Assembly (NCBI GenBank): GCA_005884685.1
Contig: VBAH01000027.1
Location: 1 to 64,000 of the forward strand
Direction: 5' to 3'
Origin: Alphaproteobacteria bacterium
GTDB lineage: Bacteria; Pseudomonadota; Alphaproteobacteria; Rhizobiales; Xanthobacteraceae
DNA length: 64,000 nucleotides
Below the pieces are notes generated by a model that was not told the DNA's origin, did not search any database, and was given only the letters and a program-made list of their open reading frames with translations. The position numbers and the translations under genes were made by a program. This document shows, piece by piece, positions 8,955-19,219 of this stretch (positions are counted from its first letter, which is position 1; each line of letters opens with the position of its first letter).

Positions 8955-9023
8955 GGCGGATTAAGCGAAGCGCAATCCGCCGAATAACGGGCGGCGCAAT
9001 GCGCTGCGCTTATTGCGCCCTAC
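8951..9023. repeat. REP-like palindrome providing both flanking stop codons
   Basis: The element has outer arms GTAGGGCG (8951-8958) and CGCCCTAC (9016-9023). Inside are two palindromes, GGCGGATT..AATCCGCC and GGCGCAAT..ATTGCGCC. The TAG stop of the enolase-superfamily gene (8952-8954) and the TAG stop of the convergent small gene (complement of 9020-9022) are both made by the outer arms. Transcribed from either side it could fold as a bidirectional transcript-end hairpin. Confidence 0.85.
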
Positions 9024-9202
9024 AGCTGAGGATCGTCCGCGCGAGGCAGCTTCAGCCGCGTTTGCGGCCGTCTCGGACGACGTTGCGGTTTGCGGCCCGA
9101 CTGAACTCCGCGTTTCGCGATATCTCCGTTTGCATACGTCAGCAGGACGTAACGTTCGTCCCCTTCTTCAATGACTTCAACGCTCACCGGCTTGCGTGGC
9201 AT
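9020..9202 (-). CDS. Small conserved-looking basic protein of unknown function
   Basis: The 60-residue protein is MPRKPVSVEVIEEGDERYVL followed by a strand-rich segment (LTYANGDIAKRG) and a strongly basic tail (GRKPQRRPRRPQTRLKLP). I chose the inner ATG because GGAGGA lies 5-6 nt upstream; the longer frame starting six codons earlier has no site. The composition suggests a soluble, possibly nucleic-acid-contacting protein, but no function is recognised. It ends inside the palindromic element it shares with the convergent gene. The good ribosome binding site is the main reason for calling it real. Confidence 0.65.
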   Translation of the reverse strand: MPRKPVSVEVIEEGDERYVLLTYANGDIAKRGVQSGRKPQRRPRRPQTRLKLPRADDPQL

Positions 9203-9359
9203 GTCTCCTCCAGAGGCCAACAGGCATCCAACGCGGCTTGCGAGATATCTCGAACGAGCCAGGCACGAAAGACCGGATGAGCGATCCTTGACTCGATCCT
9301 ACAGCCTGCTCTATATTCCTATCACCCTGCTCGCTGAGGGGCGTCACTCGAGAGGCGTC

Positions 9360-9810
9360 TTGATGGCGGAGCAGGCCGGAGGGTGGAGCGGAGATTCGCT
9401 TCACAGCTCCGGCAGCCGGCGCCCGGCAATTCCGGGCCTCGTGCTGGTGCGGCGCCCGCGCTGCCGGCTCGCAACCGGCACCCGGGCGGCGTCGGGGCTC
9501 CGCCCGGAGGTACTACGGCCTCCTGCCAGGAGCTGGCTGACGGCAGCGCTTGAAGCGATGCTGAAAGCGCGGCCCGGCGCCGTGGTGAGAACGCCGCAGC
9601 AGAGCGTCGAGAGGCGCGCCGGCCTGCGTCACTGGCCGGTGATCTTCGGGCGCTTCCCGAAGATCGGTCCGCTCGCGAGACGGACCACGGGGTGCGGCGC
9701 TTCCGCACCAGCGCCTGTCGGCGCCCTGCTCCCCTCATTTTTCTGGGGAACGGAAAAAGACAAGGGGCATCCGGCGCCCTGACGCAAATCCGGGCGATGG
9801 CGCTTGGCTG
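9360..9810. other. Highly structured intergenic element, possible non-coding RNA
   Basis: The 677-nt space between 9203 and 9879 has no convincing gene, but this part is packed with near-perfect hairpins: GCCCGG-caatt-CCGGGC (9421-9437), long-range AGCCGGC/GCCGGCT (9414-9420 with 9463-9469), and GGAGG/CCTCC (9506-9523). Five more follow in a row: a 10-bp stem GATCTTCGGG-cgctt-CCCGAAGATC (9641-9665), GGTCCG/CGGACC (9666-9686), GGTGCGG-cgctt-CCGCACC (9691-9709), GCGCC-tgtc-GGCGC (9711-9724) and TCCCC/GGGGA (9730-9749). Two of them share the same CGCTT loop. Open frames exist on both strands here, but they look like side effects of GC content. Strand and function are unknown. Confidence 0.55.
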
Positions 9811-9879
9811 TTTGACAAGCAAATCCGAAGCGAGCGAGCCGACATCGAGCCGGCGTCCGCCTGCAGCAGGCGTCGTGAG

Positions 9880-11076
9880 TCAGCGTTTCTCGCCGAGCTG
9901 CCGAACTTCCCACGGCAGGATCACCTTGCGGAAGATCACCGGGTCCGGCCATGCACCGGCGGTGCGGCCCATGTGGCCGCCTCCGGGATTGATCCAGGCC
10001 TCACGCGGCTCTGTGCCGCTGTTGATCAGCATCATCAGATCGGCGATCGGCACTTGCGTGTCGCGCGTTCCTCCGACCACGAAGATCGGCGCCGCCGGCT
10101 TGCCGAGCAATCCTTGAGCCTGCAGCGACATCTTCGGCAAGTACGCAAGGAGCTCGTCCGGCGATGTCATGCCGTACACGAACAGCGAGGCAGGCAGCAG
10201 ATCGAACAGGTATTCGCGCGTGTACATGCGCTTGCGATAGAACTCGGTCTGGAACGTCTCATGCACCGGCGGCGATTGCACGACGGCGCCGGCGAGCCGC
10301 GCGCTCTCCGTGTGGGCGAGCTTGGCGGCCCAATAGGCCCCGAAGCTCTGCCCATGCGCCACGATGCGGGACTTGTCGATCTCGGGGCGGTTGCCGAGAT
10401 AGTCGAGCACGCGCGCATAGATCTTGTCGGCGGTCTCGCCCGCCTTCAGGGGCGCCTGGCCCGTGCCGGGGCTGTCGACGGCGAAGAACCCGATGCCCGC
10501 GGCAATCGCCGCCGCATAGGTTTCGCTCACGGTTTCCTTGCGACTGTCGAGCCCCGAGATAGCGAGGACCAGCGGCACCGGGCGCGCCACGTTCGCAGGC
10601 AAGCGCAGATAGCCGACGATCTCGGAGTCCTCGAAGGGAATGCGCACCACTTCGAGCGGCGGGTCGAAGCTCTTCGCATGCATCAGATAGGCGTCGACCG
10701 CCTTGCGATAGGCGGCAAGCTTGCCCGGCGAGGTCGGCGCGGGCCATCCGCCGAAGTAATAGAGCCGCCATGCCTTCAGGTAGTTCGCGTCCGCTTGCCC
10801 GCCGTCGGAGGCCGTTCTGGCTTTCTCCATGTAGCGGTCGGCGACCTTGCTCCACCCAGCCGCCCAGTCGTCCGGATCGCGCGTATTGATCAGCGCGAGC
10901 GCATCGCGCGCGTCGTCCGGCGCGATCCCGAGCGTCGGATAGGCGCCGGTTTCCGCGCGCGCCAGCGTCTCGGTCTTGATCTCCTCGATGGTGCGGTCGG
11001 CGTTTTGCGCGGACGCCGCCGCGCTCCATACCAGGCACGCGAGGAGACCGCTGCATCGCAGAAAAGCCCGCCGCAT
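9880..11076 (-). CDS. Secreted alpha/beta hydrolase (esterase/acyl-hydrolase type)
   Basis: The 398-residue protein starts with a Sec signal peptide (MRRAFLRCSGLLACLVWSAA, cleavage near ASA-QN) and then an alpha-helical region and an alpha/beta-hydrolase fold. The nucleophile elbow is GQSFG near residue 240, and candidate acid and base are in GGTRDTQVP and GGGHMGR near the C-terminus. The layout resembles the FrsA/DUF1100 and pseudooxynicotine-hydrolase type, in which a helical N-terminal cap precedes the catalytic domain. The start has GGGAG about 7 nt upstream. It lies 19 nt downstream of a Tat-exported amidohydrolase on the same strand, so the two may be co-transcribed. The substrate is unknown. 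Confidence 0.85.
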   Translation of the reverse strand: MRRAFLRCSGLLACLVWSAAASAQNADRTIEEIKTETLARAETGAYPTLGIAPDDARDALALINTRDPDDWAAGWSKVADRYMEKARTASDGGQADANYLKAWRLYYFGGWPAPTSPGKLAAYRKAVDAYLMHAKSFDPPLEVVRIPFEDSEIVGYLRLPANVARPVPLVLAISGLDSRKETVSETYAAAIAAGIGFFAVDSPGTGQAPLKAGETADKIYARVLDYLGNRPEIDKSRIVAHGQSFGAYWAAKLAHTESARLAGAVVQSPPVHETFQTEFYRKRMYTREYLFDLLPASLFVYGMTSPDELLAYLPKMSLQAQGLLGKPAAPIFVVGGTRDTQVPIADLMMLINSGTEPREAWINPGGGHMGRTAGAWPDPVIFRKVILPWEVRQLGEKR

Positions 11077-11095
11077 CGCATCGCTCCCTTGTTGG

Positions 11096-12181
11096 TCAGC
11101 CGCTCTTCAATCCGAACAGCTTGGCGGCGTTGTCGCCGAGGATCGCGATCTTCTCCTCGTCGGAAATCGGCGCAGACATGATGTGATCGACCGGGTGCTG
11201 CTCCCACGGGAACGGGTGGTCGCTGCCGAGCATCAGCTGGCTCACGCCCACCTGCGCGATCAGATGGCGCACCGCCTCGCCGGTGAAGACAAGCGCATCG
11301 AAGTGCATCTGCTTGAGGTATTCGGTCGGCTTCTTCTTCAGCTTGATGTCCGGATTGCAATTCATCGGCGAGGCGGTGCAGGCGTGATCGCTACGCGCCG
11401 CATAGGACGGCAGATAACCGCCCCCGTGTGCCGCGAGAATCTTCAGCCCGGGGAACTTGTCCATCGTGCCCTCGAAGATCAGTTTCTGCAGCGCGATCGT
11501 GGTGTCGAGCGGATTGCCGATCGTGTTGGCGAGCCAGCCATTGCCCTTGAAGCGGTTGGCGAGCTGCGGCGTCGACTGCGGGTGGATGAACAGCACCGCG
11601 CCGAGCTCTTCGGCCTTCTTCAGCACTGGGTGATATTTCTCGTTGGCGAAATCGTCGCCGAGCACGCTCGCGCTGATCGCGGCGCCCTTCAGCCCCTGTT
11701 TCTTCATCGCGGTGTCGAGCATCTCGGCCGCGAGATCGGGGAACTGCATCGGCAGCGACGCGAACGCACCGAACCGGTCGGGCTTCTGCGCACACAGTTC
11801 GGCAAGCTTCTCGTTGTTGATCTTGCAGACCGCCTCGGCGACGTCACGCTCCTTGCGGTACCAGAACGGATTGATCGACAGGATCTCCATGTCGATCGCC
11901 ATGTCGTCCATTTCCTTCAGCCGTTGATCGAGCGTGATGAACACCTTGTCGGTGCCGAGAACCTTCGGCTGAAAGACCTCGAACTTCTCGCCGGAGGCGT
12001 CGATCGCCTCCTGGAAGAAGCAATGAGCATGGGTGTCGATCGTCTTGATGCGCTTGCCCTTGACCATGACCGGCCGGCGCGCGGGCGCCGCGGTCTGCGC
12101 GTGCGCCGCGTACGGCAGGCCGCAGCCGCAGAAGACGAGCCCGGCAAGCGAGCCCTTGAGGAAATTACGGCGTGTGGTCAT
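11096..12181 (-). CDS. Tat-exported amidohydrolase (ACMSD-like amidohydrolase_2 family)
   Basis: Metal-dependent hydrolase or decarboxylase of 361 residues. A twin-arginine signal TTRRNFLKG is followed by a hydrophobic stretch SLAGLVFCGCGLPYAAHA, so the folded protein is probably exported. The TIM-barrel domain begins with the metal motif DTHAHCF near residue 50. Later candidates are His in LFIHPQSTP, LAAHGGGYLP and the Asp in LGSDHPFPWEQHPVDHI. The pattern matches the aminocarboxymuconate-semialdehyde-decarboxylase-like branch. The start has GGAGGAG about 8 nt upstream. It precedes the secreted hydrolase gene at 9880 on the same strand. The actual substrate is not known. Confidence 0.87.
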   Translation of the reverse strand: MTTRRNFLKGSLAGLVFCGCGLPYAAHAQTAAPARRPVMVKGKRIKTIDTHAHCFFQEAIDASGEKFEVFQPKVLGTDKVFITLDQRLKEMDDMAIDMEILSINPFWYRKERDVAEAVCKINNEKLAELCAQKPDRFGAFASLPMQFPDLAAEMLDTAMKKQGLKGAAISASVLGDDFANEKYHPVLKKAEELGAVLFIHPQSTPQLANRFKGNGWLANTIGNPLDTTIALQKLIFEGTMDKFPGLKILAAHGGGYLPSYAARSDHACTASPMNCNPDIKLKKKPTEYLKQMHFDALVFTGEAVRHLIAQVGVSQLMLGSDHPFPWEQHPVDHIMSAPISDEEKIAILGDNAAKLFGLKSG

Positions 12182-12336
12182 CTGGTCTCCTCCCCAAATT
12201 TTTCAGCGTTGAAATCAGCGTAGCATAGGTCGGTGCCCATGGTGCAGAGTGGCCGGCGCGAATAGCATATCGTGAAAATTCTGCAGCGACGCGAGCTGGA
12301 TGGATGTCCCGAGACGCAACAAGAAGAGAGGACTTG

Positions 12337-13569
12337 ATGACCGCTTTCGACTTTACGCCTTTGCTGCCCGCCGGCTTGCCACCCGCCGCCGCACGTTGGA
12401 CGGGGCTTGCGCAATACAATTTCACCGGCGGCAACAATGACGCCGATGAGGTGCCGGTCGACGGGTTGCTGGCGGCGGCGGACGCCGTAATCGGCCGCGA
12501 GGGGCGCAATCTCGCGACCTATAATCTCGGCCATGGGCCGCTCGGCTATCGGCCGCTGCGCGATTTCCTCGCCGAAAAACTCAAGCGCGATGCCGGCATC
12601 GCATGCACCGCGGACGACATCCTGATCGTCTCCGGCTCGTTGCAGGCGCTCGATCTGGTCAACGGCGCGCTGCTTGCGCGTGGCGACACTGTGATCTGCG
12701 AGAAGGACTGCTACCAGGGCACGCTCACGCGCTTTGCCCGGCTCGGCGTCAACGTGATCGGCATTCCGCTCGACAAGGACGGCATGCGCACGGATGCGCT
12801 GGCGACCGCACTCGCCGACTGCAAGCAGCGCTCCGTGCGGCCGAAGATGATCTACACCATTCCGACGGTGCAGAACCCGACCGCGACGATCATGCCTGCG
12901 GCACGGCGCGCCGAGTTGCTGCGGCTCGCCGGGCAATACGGCGTCGCGGTGTTCGAGGACGACTGCTATTCCGATCTGATCTGGGACGGCGAACGCCCGC
13001 CCGCGCTCTATGCCATGAGCACCGCGGGGAACGTCATCCACTGCGGCTCGTTCTCGAAATCGATCGCGCCGGCGCTGCGCGTCGGTTTCATGGTCGCGCC
13101 GTGGGCGATCATGTCGCGCATGCTGCCGCTCAAGACCGATGCCGGCTCGGGTGCGCTCGAACAGATGGTGCTGGCCGAATACTGCGCGCCGCACTTCACC
13201 ACGCATGTGCCGGCGTTGCGCAAGGCGCTGCGCGCGAAGGTCGAGACGTTGATGGAGGCGCTGAACGAGCAGTTCGGCACGGCCGCCGAGTTCGAGGATC
13301 CGCAGGGCGGCATCTTTCTCTGGGTGAAGCTGCCCGACACCGTGGACACGATGAAGCTTTACCAGGCGGCGTTGAAGGAAGGCGTCGCAATCAATCCCGG
13401 ACCGGAATGGTCGACCGACAAGGCGCACGCGACGCCGCGCCTGCGCATCTGCTTTGCGAGCCCGACGCACCGGCAGATCCGCGAAGGCGTCGCGATCCTC
13501 GCCGACGTGTGCCGCAGGGAATTCGGGGTGCCGACGCGCATCGCCAACGTGGAGCGCGCGCGAGCGTAA
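12337..13569 (+). CDS. PLP-dependent aminotransferase class I/II
   Basis: Fold-type I aminotransferase (410 residues), resembling the 2-aminoadipate/MocR-like aminotransferase branch without its DNA-binding domain. The PLP lysine is in GSFSKSIAPALRVGF near residue 240. Asn and Tyr contacts lie in IPTVQNPTATIM and VFEDDCYSDLIWDG, and the carboxylate-binding Arg is probably in PRLRICFASP near residue 367. ATG 12337 has AGAGGA 5-6 nt upstream and is preferred over an ATG 11 codons earlier. The next gene, an alpha/beta hydrolase, begins 3 nt after its stop, so the two form an operon. Direction and substrate of the transamination cannot be read from the sequence. Confidence 0.9.
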   Translation: MTAFDFTPLLPAGLPPAAARWTGLAQYNFTGGNNDADEVPVDGLLAAADAVIGREGRNLATYNLGHGPLGYRPLRDFLAEKLKRDAGIACTADDILIVSGSLQALDLVNGALLARGDTVICEKDCYQGTLTRFARLGVNVIGIPLDKDGMRTDALATALADCKQRSVRPKMIYTIPTVQNPTATIMPAARRAELLRLAGQYGVAVFEDDCYSDLIWDGERPPALYAMSTAGNVIHCGSFSKSIAPALRVGFMVAPWAIMSRMLPLKTDAGSGALEQMVLAEYCAPHFTTHVPALRKALRAKVETLMEALNEQFGTAAEFEDPQGGIFLWVKLPDTVDTMKLYQAALKEGVAINPGPEWSTDKAHATPRLRICFASPTHRQIREGVAILADVCRREFGVPTRIANVERARA

Positions 13570-13572
13570 GGC

Positions 13573-14421
13573 ATGTATGTCACGGTCAACGGCGCGCGGC
13601 TCTACTTCGACGTCGAAGGCGCCGGGCTCGTGCCGGACGGACCGCGCATGCGCGAGAAGCCGACGCTGCTGCTGCTGCACGGCGGGCCGGGCTTCGATCA
13701 TACGATCTACAAGCCGGCGTTCTCGGCGCTCGCCGACATCGCGCAGGTGATCTACCTCGATCACCGCGGCAACGGCCGCAGCGAGGGCACGCTCGGCCGC
13801 AGCAACCTGCCGCAATGGGGCGACGACGTAAAAGGCTTCTGCGATGCGCTCGGCATCGAGAAGCCCATCGTCTACGGCGCTTCCTTCGGCGGCTGGGTGG
13901 CGCAGTCGTACATGACGCGGCATCCCGAGCATCCAGCCAAAGTCGTGCTTGTGAGCACGGCCGCGCGTGTCGTGTATGACGAGATTTTTGACGCGTTCGA
14001 GCGCATCGGCGGCAGCGAGGCGCGCGCGATCGCGGAGGCATACTGGCTGGCGCCGACCATGGAACGCCGCATGGCCTATCTGGAGACATGTTTTCCGCTG
14101 TACACCACCCGCGCCAAGCATGACCCGGACGCGCTCAGGCGCGCAATCCTGCGTCACGATGTCGGGCTCGCCTTCAACGGCCCGCACAACGAACAGGGCC
14201 AGATCGACTATCGCGCAGACCTGGGATACGTGAAATGCCCGGTGCTGGTGATGGCCGGCGATCGCGATCCGATCATGCCGATGGCGTTCAGCGAGACGCT
14301 CGCCGCCTGCCTGCCGCGGCATCTCGTTTGCTTCGAGCGGTTCGAGAATTGCGGGCACGGCGTGGTGCCGGATAACCCGGAGCGAGCCTTCAGGTTGCTG
14401 CGCGAGTTTGTCCTCAATTGA
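13573..14421 (+). CDS. Alpha/beta hydrolase (proline iminopeptidase-like)
   Basis: The 282-residue cytoplasmic alpha/beta hydrolase has the oxyanion motif LLLHGGPGFDH near residue 35, the strand DHRGNGRSEG typical of epoxide hydrolase/iminopeptidase relatives, and the nucleophile elbow GASFGGW near residue 100. The acid is probably Asp in AGDRDPIMP near 232 and the base His in NCGHGVVPDNP near 261. It has no signal peptide. It follows the aminotransferase gene by 3 nt and is probably co-translated with it. The pair may process an amino-acid-derived amide or ester, which is inference. Confidence 0.87.
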   Translation: MYVTVNGARLYFDVEGAGLVPDGPRMREKPTLLLLHGGPGFDHTIYKPAFSALADIAQVIYLDHRGNGRSEGTLGRSNLPQWGDDVKGFCDALGIEKPIVYGASFGGWVAQSYMTRHPEHPAKVVLVSTAARVVYDEIFDAFERIGGSEARAIAEAYWLAPTMERRMAYLETCFPLYTTRAKHDPDALRRAILRHDVGLAFNGPHNEQGQIDYRADLGYVKCPVLVMAGDRDPIMPMAFSETLAACLPRHLVCFERFENCGHGVVPDNPERAFRLLREFVLN

Positions 14422-14436
14422 GCGCCGCGCGACCGT

Positions 14437-15398
14437 TCAATAGCCGGCGGCGCGGTCCACGACATTCTGCAGCGGCTCGCCGCGCTCGTGGCGCGCAATC
14501 TGCTCGGCCACGTAGAGCGAGATCGCATCGGGATCGGTATCGGCCGCGTTGTGCGGCGACAGCGTCACCCTGGGGTGGGACCAGAACGGGCTGTCGGGCG
14601 GCAGCGGCTCGGTGGCAAATACATCCAGCGTGGCGGCCAGCAGCGTGCCGTCATCGAGCGCCGAAAGGATGTCGTCCTCGACCTGCAATCCGCCGCGACC
14701 GGCGTTGATGATGACCGGGCCGCCGAGCTTTCCGTCACGCGCCAGCTTCGCAAAGGTCCGGCGGCTGAGGATGCCGCGCGTCTGCGCCGTCAGCGGCAGC
14801 AGGCAGACCAGCACATCGGTGCGCGCGAGAAAGTCACCGAGCTGTCCCTCGCCCGCGAAGCACTTGATGCCGGGTATCGACTTCCAGGTACCGCTCCAGC
14901 CGGCAACATCGAACCCGATGCGCGCCAGCACTTCGGCGCAATCGCGCCCGAGCACGCCGAGACCCATGATGCCGACGCGCAGGTCCGACGCGGCCCACTG
15001 CAGCTTCGGCGCCCAGACCTTCGCGCGCTGGCTTTCCGCGTAATAGCCCTGGCGGCGGTGATGCATCAGCACGTGCATCACGACGTATTCCGTCATGCGC
15101 CCGGTGAGGTCGCCGACGGCGACGCGCACCAGCGGGACCGGCGGCAGGGTGAGATCGGATATCACCGCGTCGACGCCGGCGCCGAGATTGAAAATGACCT
15201 CGAGATTGGGAAAGTCGCTCAGCGCACCGGGCTTCGGTTTCCACACCGCCGCGTAGCGCACGCTCGCCGCATCGACCGCATCGACCGGGATGAGTGCCAC
15301 CGGCCGCCCGGGGCAGACGCGCAGGAAGCGCACGCGCCAGCGCAGCGGCGCCCAGTTCTCCGTGCCGCCTGAGATCAGGAGGGCAAGCGCGCCTTTGC

Positions 15399-15402
<4 letters not shown>
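14437..15402 (-). CDS. D-2-hydroxyacid dehydrogenase (glyoxylate/hydroxypyruvate reductase A-like)
   Basis: NAD(P)-dependent reductase of 2-keto acids (321 residues). The nucleotide-binding motif is GIMGLGVLGRDC near residue 143. Catalytic residues are Arg in INAGRGGLQVEDD, Glu in FATEPLPPDSPFW and His in LSPHNAA, in the order seen in GhrA-type enzymes. It starts with GTG at 15402 and overlaps the stop of the Yej-type ATPase gene by 4 nt (GTGA), so it is translationally coupled as the last gene of that transport operon. It converges on the alpha/beta hydrolase gene with only 15 nt between. The link to a peptide transporter is unexplained. Confidence 0.88.
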
Positions 15403-17095
<1,693 letters not shown>

Positions 17096-17099
<4 letters not shown>

Positions 17100-17557
17100 G
17101 GGATGGCGCCGCGCACGTGATCGAGCACATGAGGACCGAACGGCACAATTCGCACGCCGAGGTTCTTCGGGATGCGCCGATCGTCGGTCACCATTGCGGT
17201 ACATGCTGCGCGCAATGCGGTCGCGCAATGAATCGCGTCGGGAAGCTTCAAGCCGGGCCTGCCAGCGCGCAAGACAGCCGTCTCGATCAGCGTCTCTCGT
17301 GTCACGGGCAAGACTTCCATATTGGGTCCGTCGGATAATATCCGTTTGTAAGCATCGGCGAGATCATCATTTCCTTCTTCGACAGGCCCGGGAAGGAGCT
17401 CGGCCAGCGTGATCTCGCTTGTGACCCCTTGTATGTCACCACTCTCGATCGCCGAGAAAATCCAGAACGCATGATCCGACCGTGCACCGGCAGATTCATA
17501 GGCAGCGAGAAAGACGTTGGTATCAAGATAGACCTTCGGGCTCACCGATGATCCCAT
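17096..17557 (-). CDS. PIN-domain protein, putative VapC-type toxin
   Basis: Putative ribonuclease toxin of 153 residues. The four acidic PIN residues can be seen in order: Asp in VYLDTNVFLAAYES near residue 11, Glu in SEITLAELLPG near 47, Asp in KLPDAIHCATAL near 104 and Asp in MVTDDRRIPKN near 123. The gene overlaps the end of the upstream HTH gene by 16 nt, as expected for an antitoxin-toxin pair. Its stop overlaps the start of the yejF-like gene (ATGA), so the toxin is wired into a transporter operon. Only a weak ribosome binding site is visible, which fits coupling to the upstream gene. Confidence 0.85.
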
Positions 17558-17964
17558 TCTTCACGTAACGCCGCGACGTGATCGTTGATCTCCTCTAGCG
17601 TGCGGAAATGATTGCGCCGCAGATGGCGAAAGCGCGAGAAGTGGCCCTCACCGCTCGGTGGTGGCTCCTTCGCCTGAGCCGGCGCATCCCGCTCCCACTG
17701 CTTTCCTTCCTCCGAAAGCCCCGCCGGCATTTCGTCCGCGGCGCTGCGGGCATGCAGGCTCACGAGCAGCTCAGCGGTCACTTCGGGATGGCCGTGTTTG
17801 CGCGCCATCCGCAGGAGATCGAACCAGTATTCCGCAGGGATGCGTCCCCGGCGCTTCATTTCGGAGGTGGTGGACTGGCCGACCCCAAGCGCTCGGGCCA
17901 CGGCCGAATTGCCACCGAGTAGCGCGAACACGTCGGCGATGGACATGATCTCTGTAATTGCCAT
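17542..17964 (-). CDS. HTH-domain protein, putative antitoxin partner of the PIN protein
   Basis: The 140-residue protein has an N-terminal helix-turn-helix of the Cro/YdaS kind (VFALLGGNSAVARALGVG followed by QSTTSEMKRRGRIPAEYW) and a linker rich in Pro/Glu. A C-terminal segment (FSRFRHLRRNHFRTLEEIND) could wrap the toxin. I chose the ATG at 17964 because the promoter-like element at 17991-18019 would place the transcript start only a few nt before the longer alternative at 17979. It overlaps the PIN gene by 16 nt. It probably represses its own promoter with the toxin, as type II antitoxins do. The assignment rests on gene order and motifs, not on a recognised antitoxin family. Confidence 0.75.
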   Translation of the reverse strand: MAITEIMSIADVFALLGGNSAVARALGVGQSTTSEMKRRGRIPAEYWFDLLRMARKHGHPEVTAELLVSLHARSAADEMPAGLSEEGKQWERDAPAQAKEPPPSGEGHFSRFRHLRRNHFRTLEEINDHVAALREEWDHR

Positions 17965-17990
17965 CGTAGTTCTCTGCATTTTCTGTGCGC

Positions 17991-18019
17991 ATTTTACATG
18001 AATACTGTCATATCCGCAA
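17991..18019 (-). promoter_or_regulatory. Promoter-like element for the HTH/PIN pair
   Basis: On the minus strand there is TTGCGG (complement of 18014-18019), a 17-nt spacer and TAAAAT (complement of 17991-17996), in an AT-richer stretch between the yejE-like stop and the HTH gene. It would give the toxin-antitoxin pair, and the downstream yejF-like gene, transcription independent of the main operon promoter. No clear operator palindrome was found beside it. Confidence 0.45.
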
Positions 18020-18038
18020 TGAGCAACTTATTTCGTGT

Positions 18039-19217
18039 CTACCCGAACGTCTTCCTCGGATCGAACGCGTCGCGCACCGCCTCGCCGATGAAGATCAGCA
18101 ACGAGAGCATCACCGCCACGGTGATGAACCCGCACAGCCCGAGCCACGGCGCCTGGATATTGGCCTTGCCCTGCGAGAGCAGTTCGCCGAGCGAGGGCGA
18201 GCCGGGCGGCAGGCCGAAGCCGAGGAAGTCGAGCGCGGTCAGCGTCATCACCGAGGACGACACGATGAACGGCAAGAACGTCATCGTCGCCACCATCGCG
18301 TTCGGCAGCAGATGGCGGAACATGATCTTGGCGTTGGAGACGCCGAGCGCACGCGCCGCCTGGATGTATTCGAAGTTGCGTCCGCGCAGGAATTCGGCAC
18401 GCACCAGGCCGACGAGCGACACCCACGAGAACAGCAGCAGGATCCCGAGCAGCACGAAGAAACCGGGCACCAGCACCGAGGAAATGATCAGCAGCAGATA
18501 GAGCGACGGGATCGAGGTCCAGATCTCGATGAAGCGCTGGAACAACATGTCGGTCCAGCCGCCGAAATAGCCCTGCACCGCGCCGGCAGCGACGCCGATG
18601 ATCGACGAGATGATCGTGAGCGTAAGTCCGAACAGCACCGAGATGCGGAACCCGTAGATCAGCCGCGCCAGCACGTCGCGCCCCTGGTCGTCGGTGCCGA
18701 GCCAGTTGTATTCGAGGTCGCGGCATCCCGCGCCGCCGATCTTCTCGGCCGCCGGCTTGCACTGCTCCTCGGTCAGCATCCAGGTCGGCTTGGACGGCGC
18801 CGGCGTCGGCAGATTGAGATTGTGCGTCGAGTAGGAAAAATGGATCGGCGGAAAATACATCGCGCCGCCTTTGTCGGCGATCAATTGCTTCAGGTACGGA
18901 TCGCGATAGTCCGCCCCCGTCTCGAATTCGCCGCCGAATGCGGTTTCCGGATAGGTGAACAGCACCGGGATGAATGTCTTGCCATCGACACGCACCAGAA
19001 ACGGTTTGTCGTTTGCCAGAAACTCGGCAAACAGCGTGACGACGAACAGCACCATGAAAATCCAGAACGCCCAGTAGCCGCGCCGGTTCGCCTTGAAGTT
19101 CTGCCAGCGCCGCCGGTTGATCGGAGACATCACGAGCGGGCGCCGCGCCGGAGGCACATCGACGCCCATGATGCCGATCGCAGTCGTATCCGGCGTATCG
19201 GGGGTGCGGGCGTCCAC
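18039..19217 (-). CDS. yejE: Oligopeptide ABC transporter permease (YejE-like)
   Basis: Inner-membrane permease of the Yej-type importer (392 residues, longer than DppC because of a periplasmic insertion as in YejE). The first membrane segment is near residues 38-58 (GYWAFWIFMVLFVVTLFAEF). A long periplasmic part follows with YETAFGGEF-like and LGTDDQGRDVLARLIYGFR sequence, and the last five helices carry the EAA-loop type sequence EYIQAARALGVSNAKIMFRHLLPN. I chose the GTG at 19217 because GGGAGG lies 7 nt upstream inside the end of the preceding permease gene. A much longer open frame upstream is only read-through of the yejB region. The downstream neighbour is the HTH/PIN pair. Confidence 0.9.
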   Translation of the reverse strand: MDARTPDTPDTTAIGIMGVDVPPARRPLVMSPINRRRWQNFKANRRGYWAFWIFMVLFVVTLFAEFLANDKPFLVRVDGKTFIPVLFTYPETAFGGEFETGADYRDPYLKQLIADKGGAMYFPPIHFSYSTHNLNLPTPAPSKPTWMLTEEQCKPAAEKIGGAGCRDLEYNWLGTDDQGRDVLARLIYGFRISVLFGLTLTIISSIIGVAAGAVQGYFGGWTDMLFQRFIEIWTSIPSLYLLLIISSVLVPGFFVLLGILLLFSWVSLVGLVRAEFLRGRNFEYIQAARALGVSNAKIMFRHLLPNAMVATMTFLPFIVSSSVMTLTALDFLGFGLPPGSPSLGELLSQGKANIQAPWLGLCGFITVAVMLSLLIFIGEAVRDAFDPRKTFG

Positions 19218-19219
19218 GC

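Noticed and set aside
5279-9280. A 1333-codon open frame on the plus strand
   Set aside because: It lies antisense to the livG and acyl-CoA ligase genes and out of frame with the enolase-superfamily gene; its composition (His/Arg/Val-rich with no domain) is that of an antisense shadow in GC-rich DNA.
9171-9822. Open frames on both strands between 9171 and 9822 (about 203 and 166 codons)
   Set aside because: They have unlikely, Arg/Pro/Ser/Ala-rich composition and run across strong hairpins. The region is better explained as a structured non-coding element. One of them also overlaps the start of the better supported small gene at 9020-9202.
17100-17228. Extended N-terminus of the yejF-like frame
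   Set aside because: It would lie inside the PIN gene in another frame; the ATGA overlap at 17096-17099 gives the natural start.
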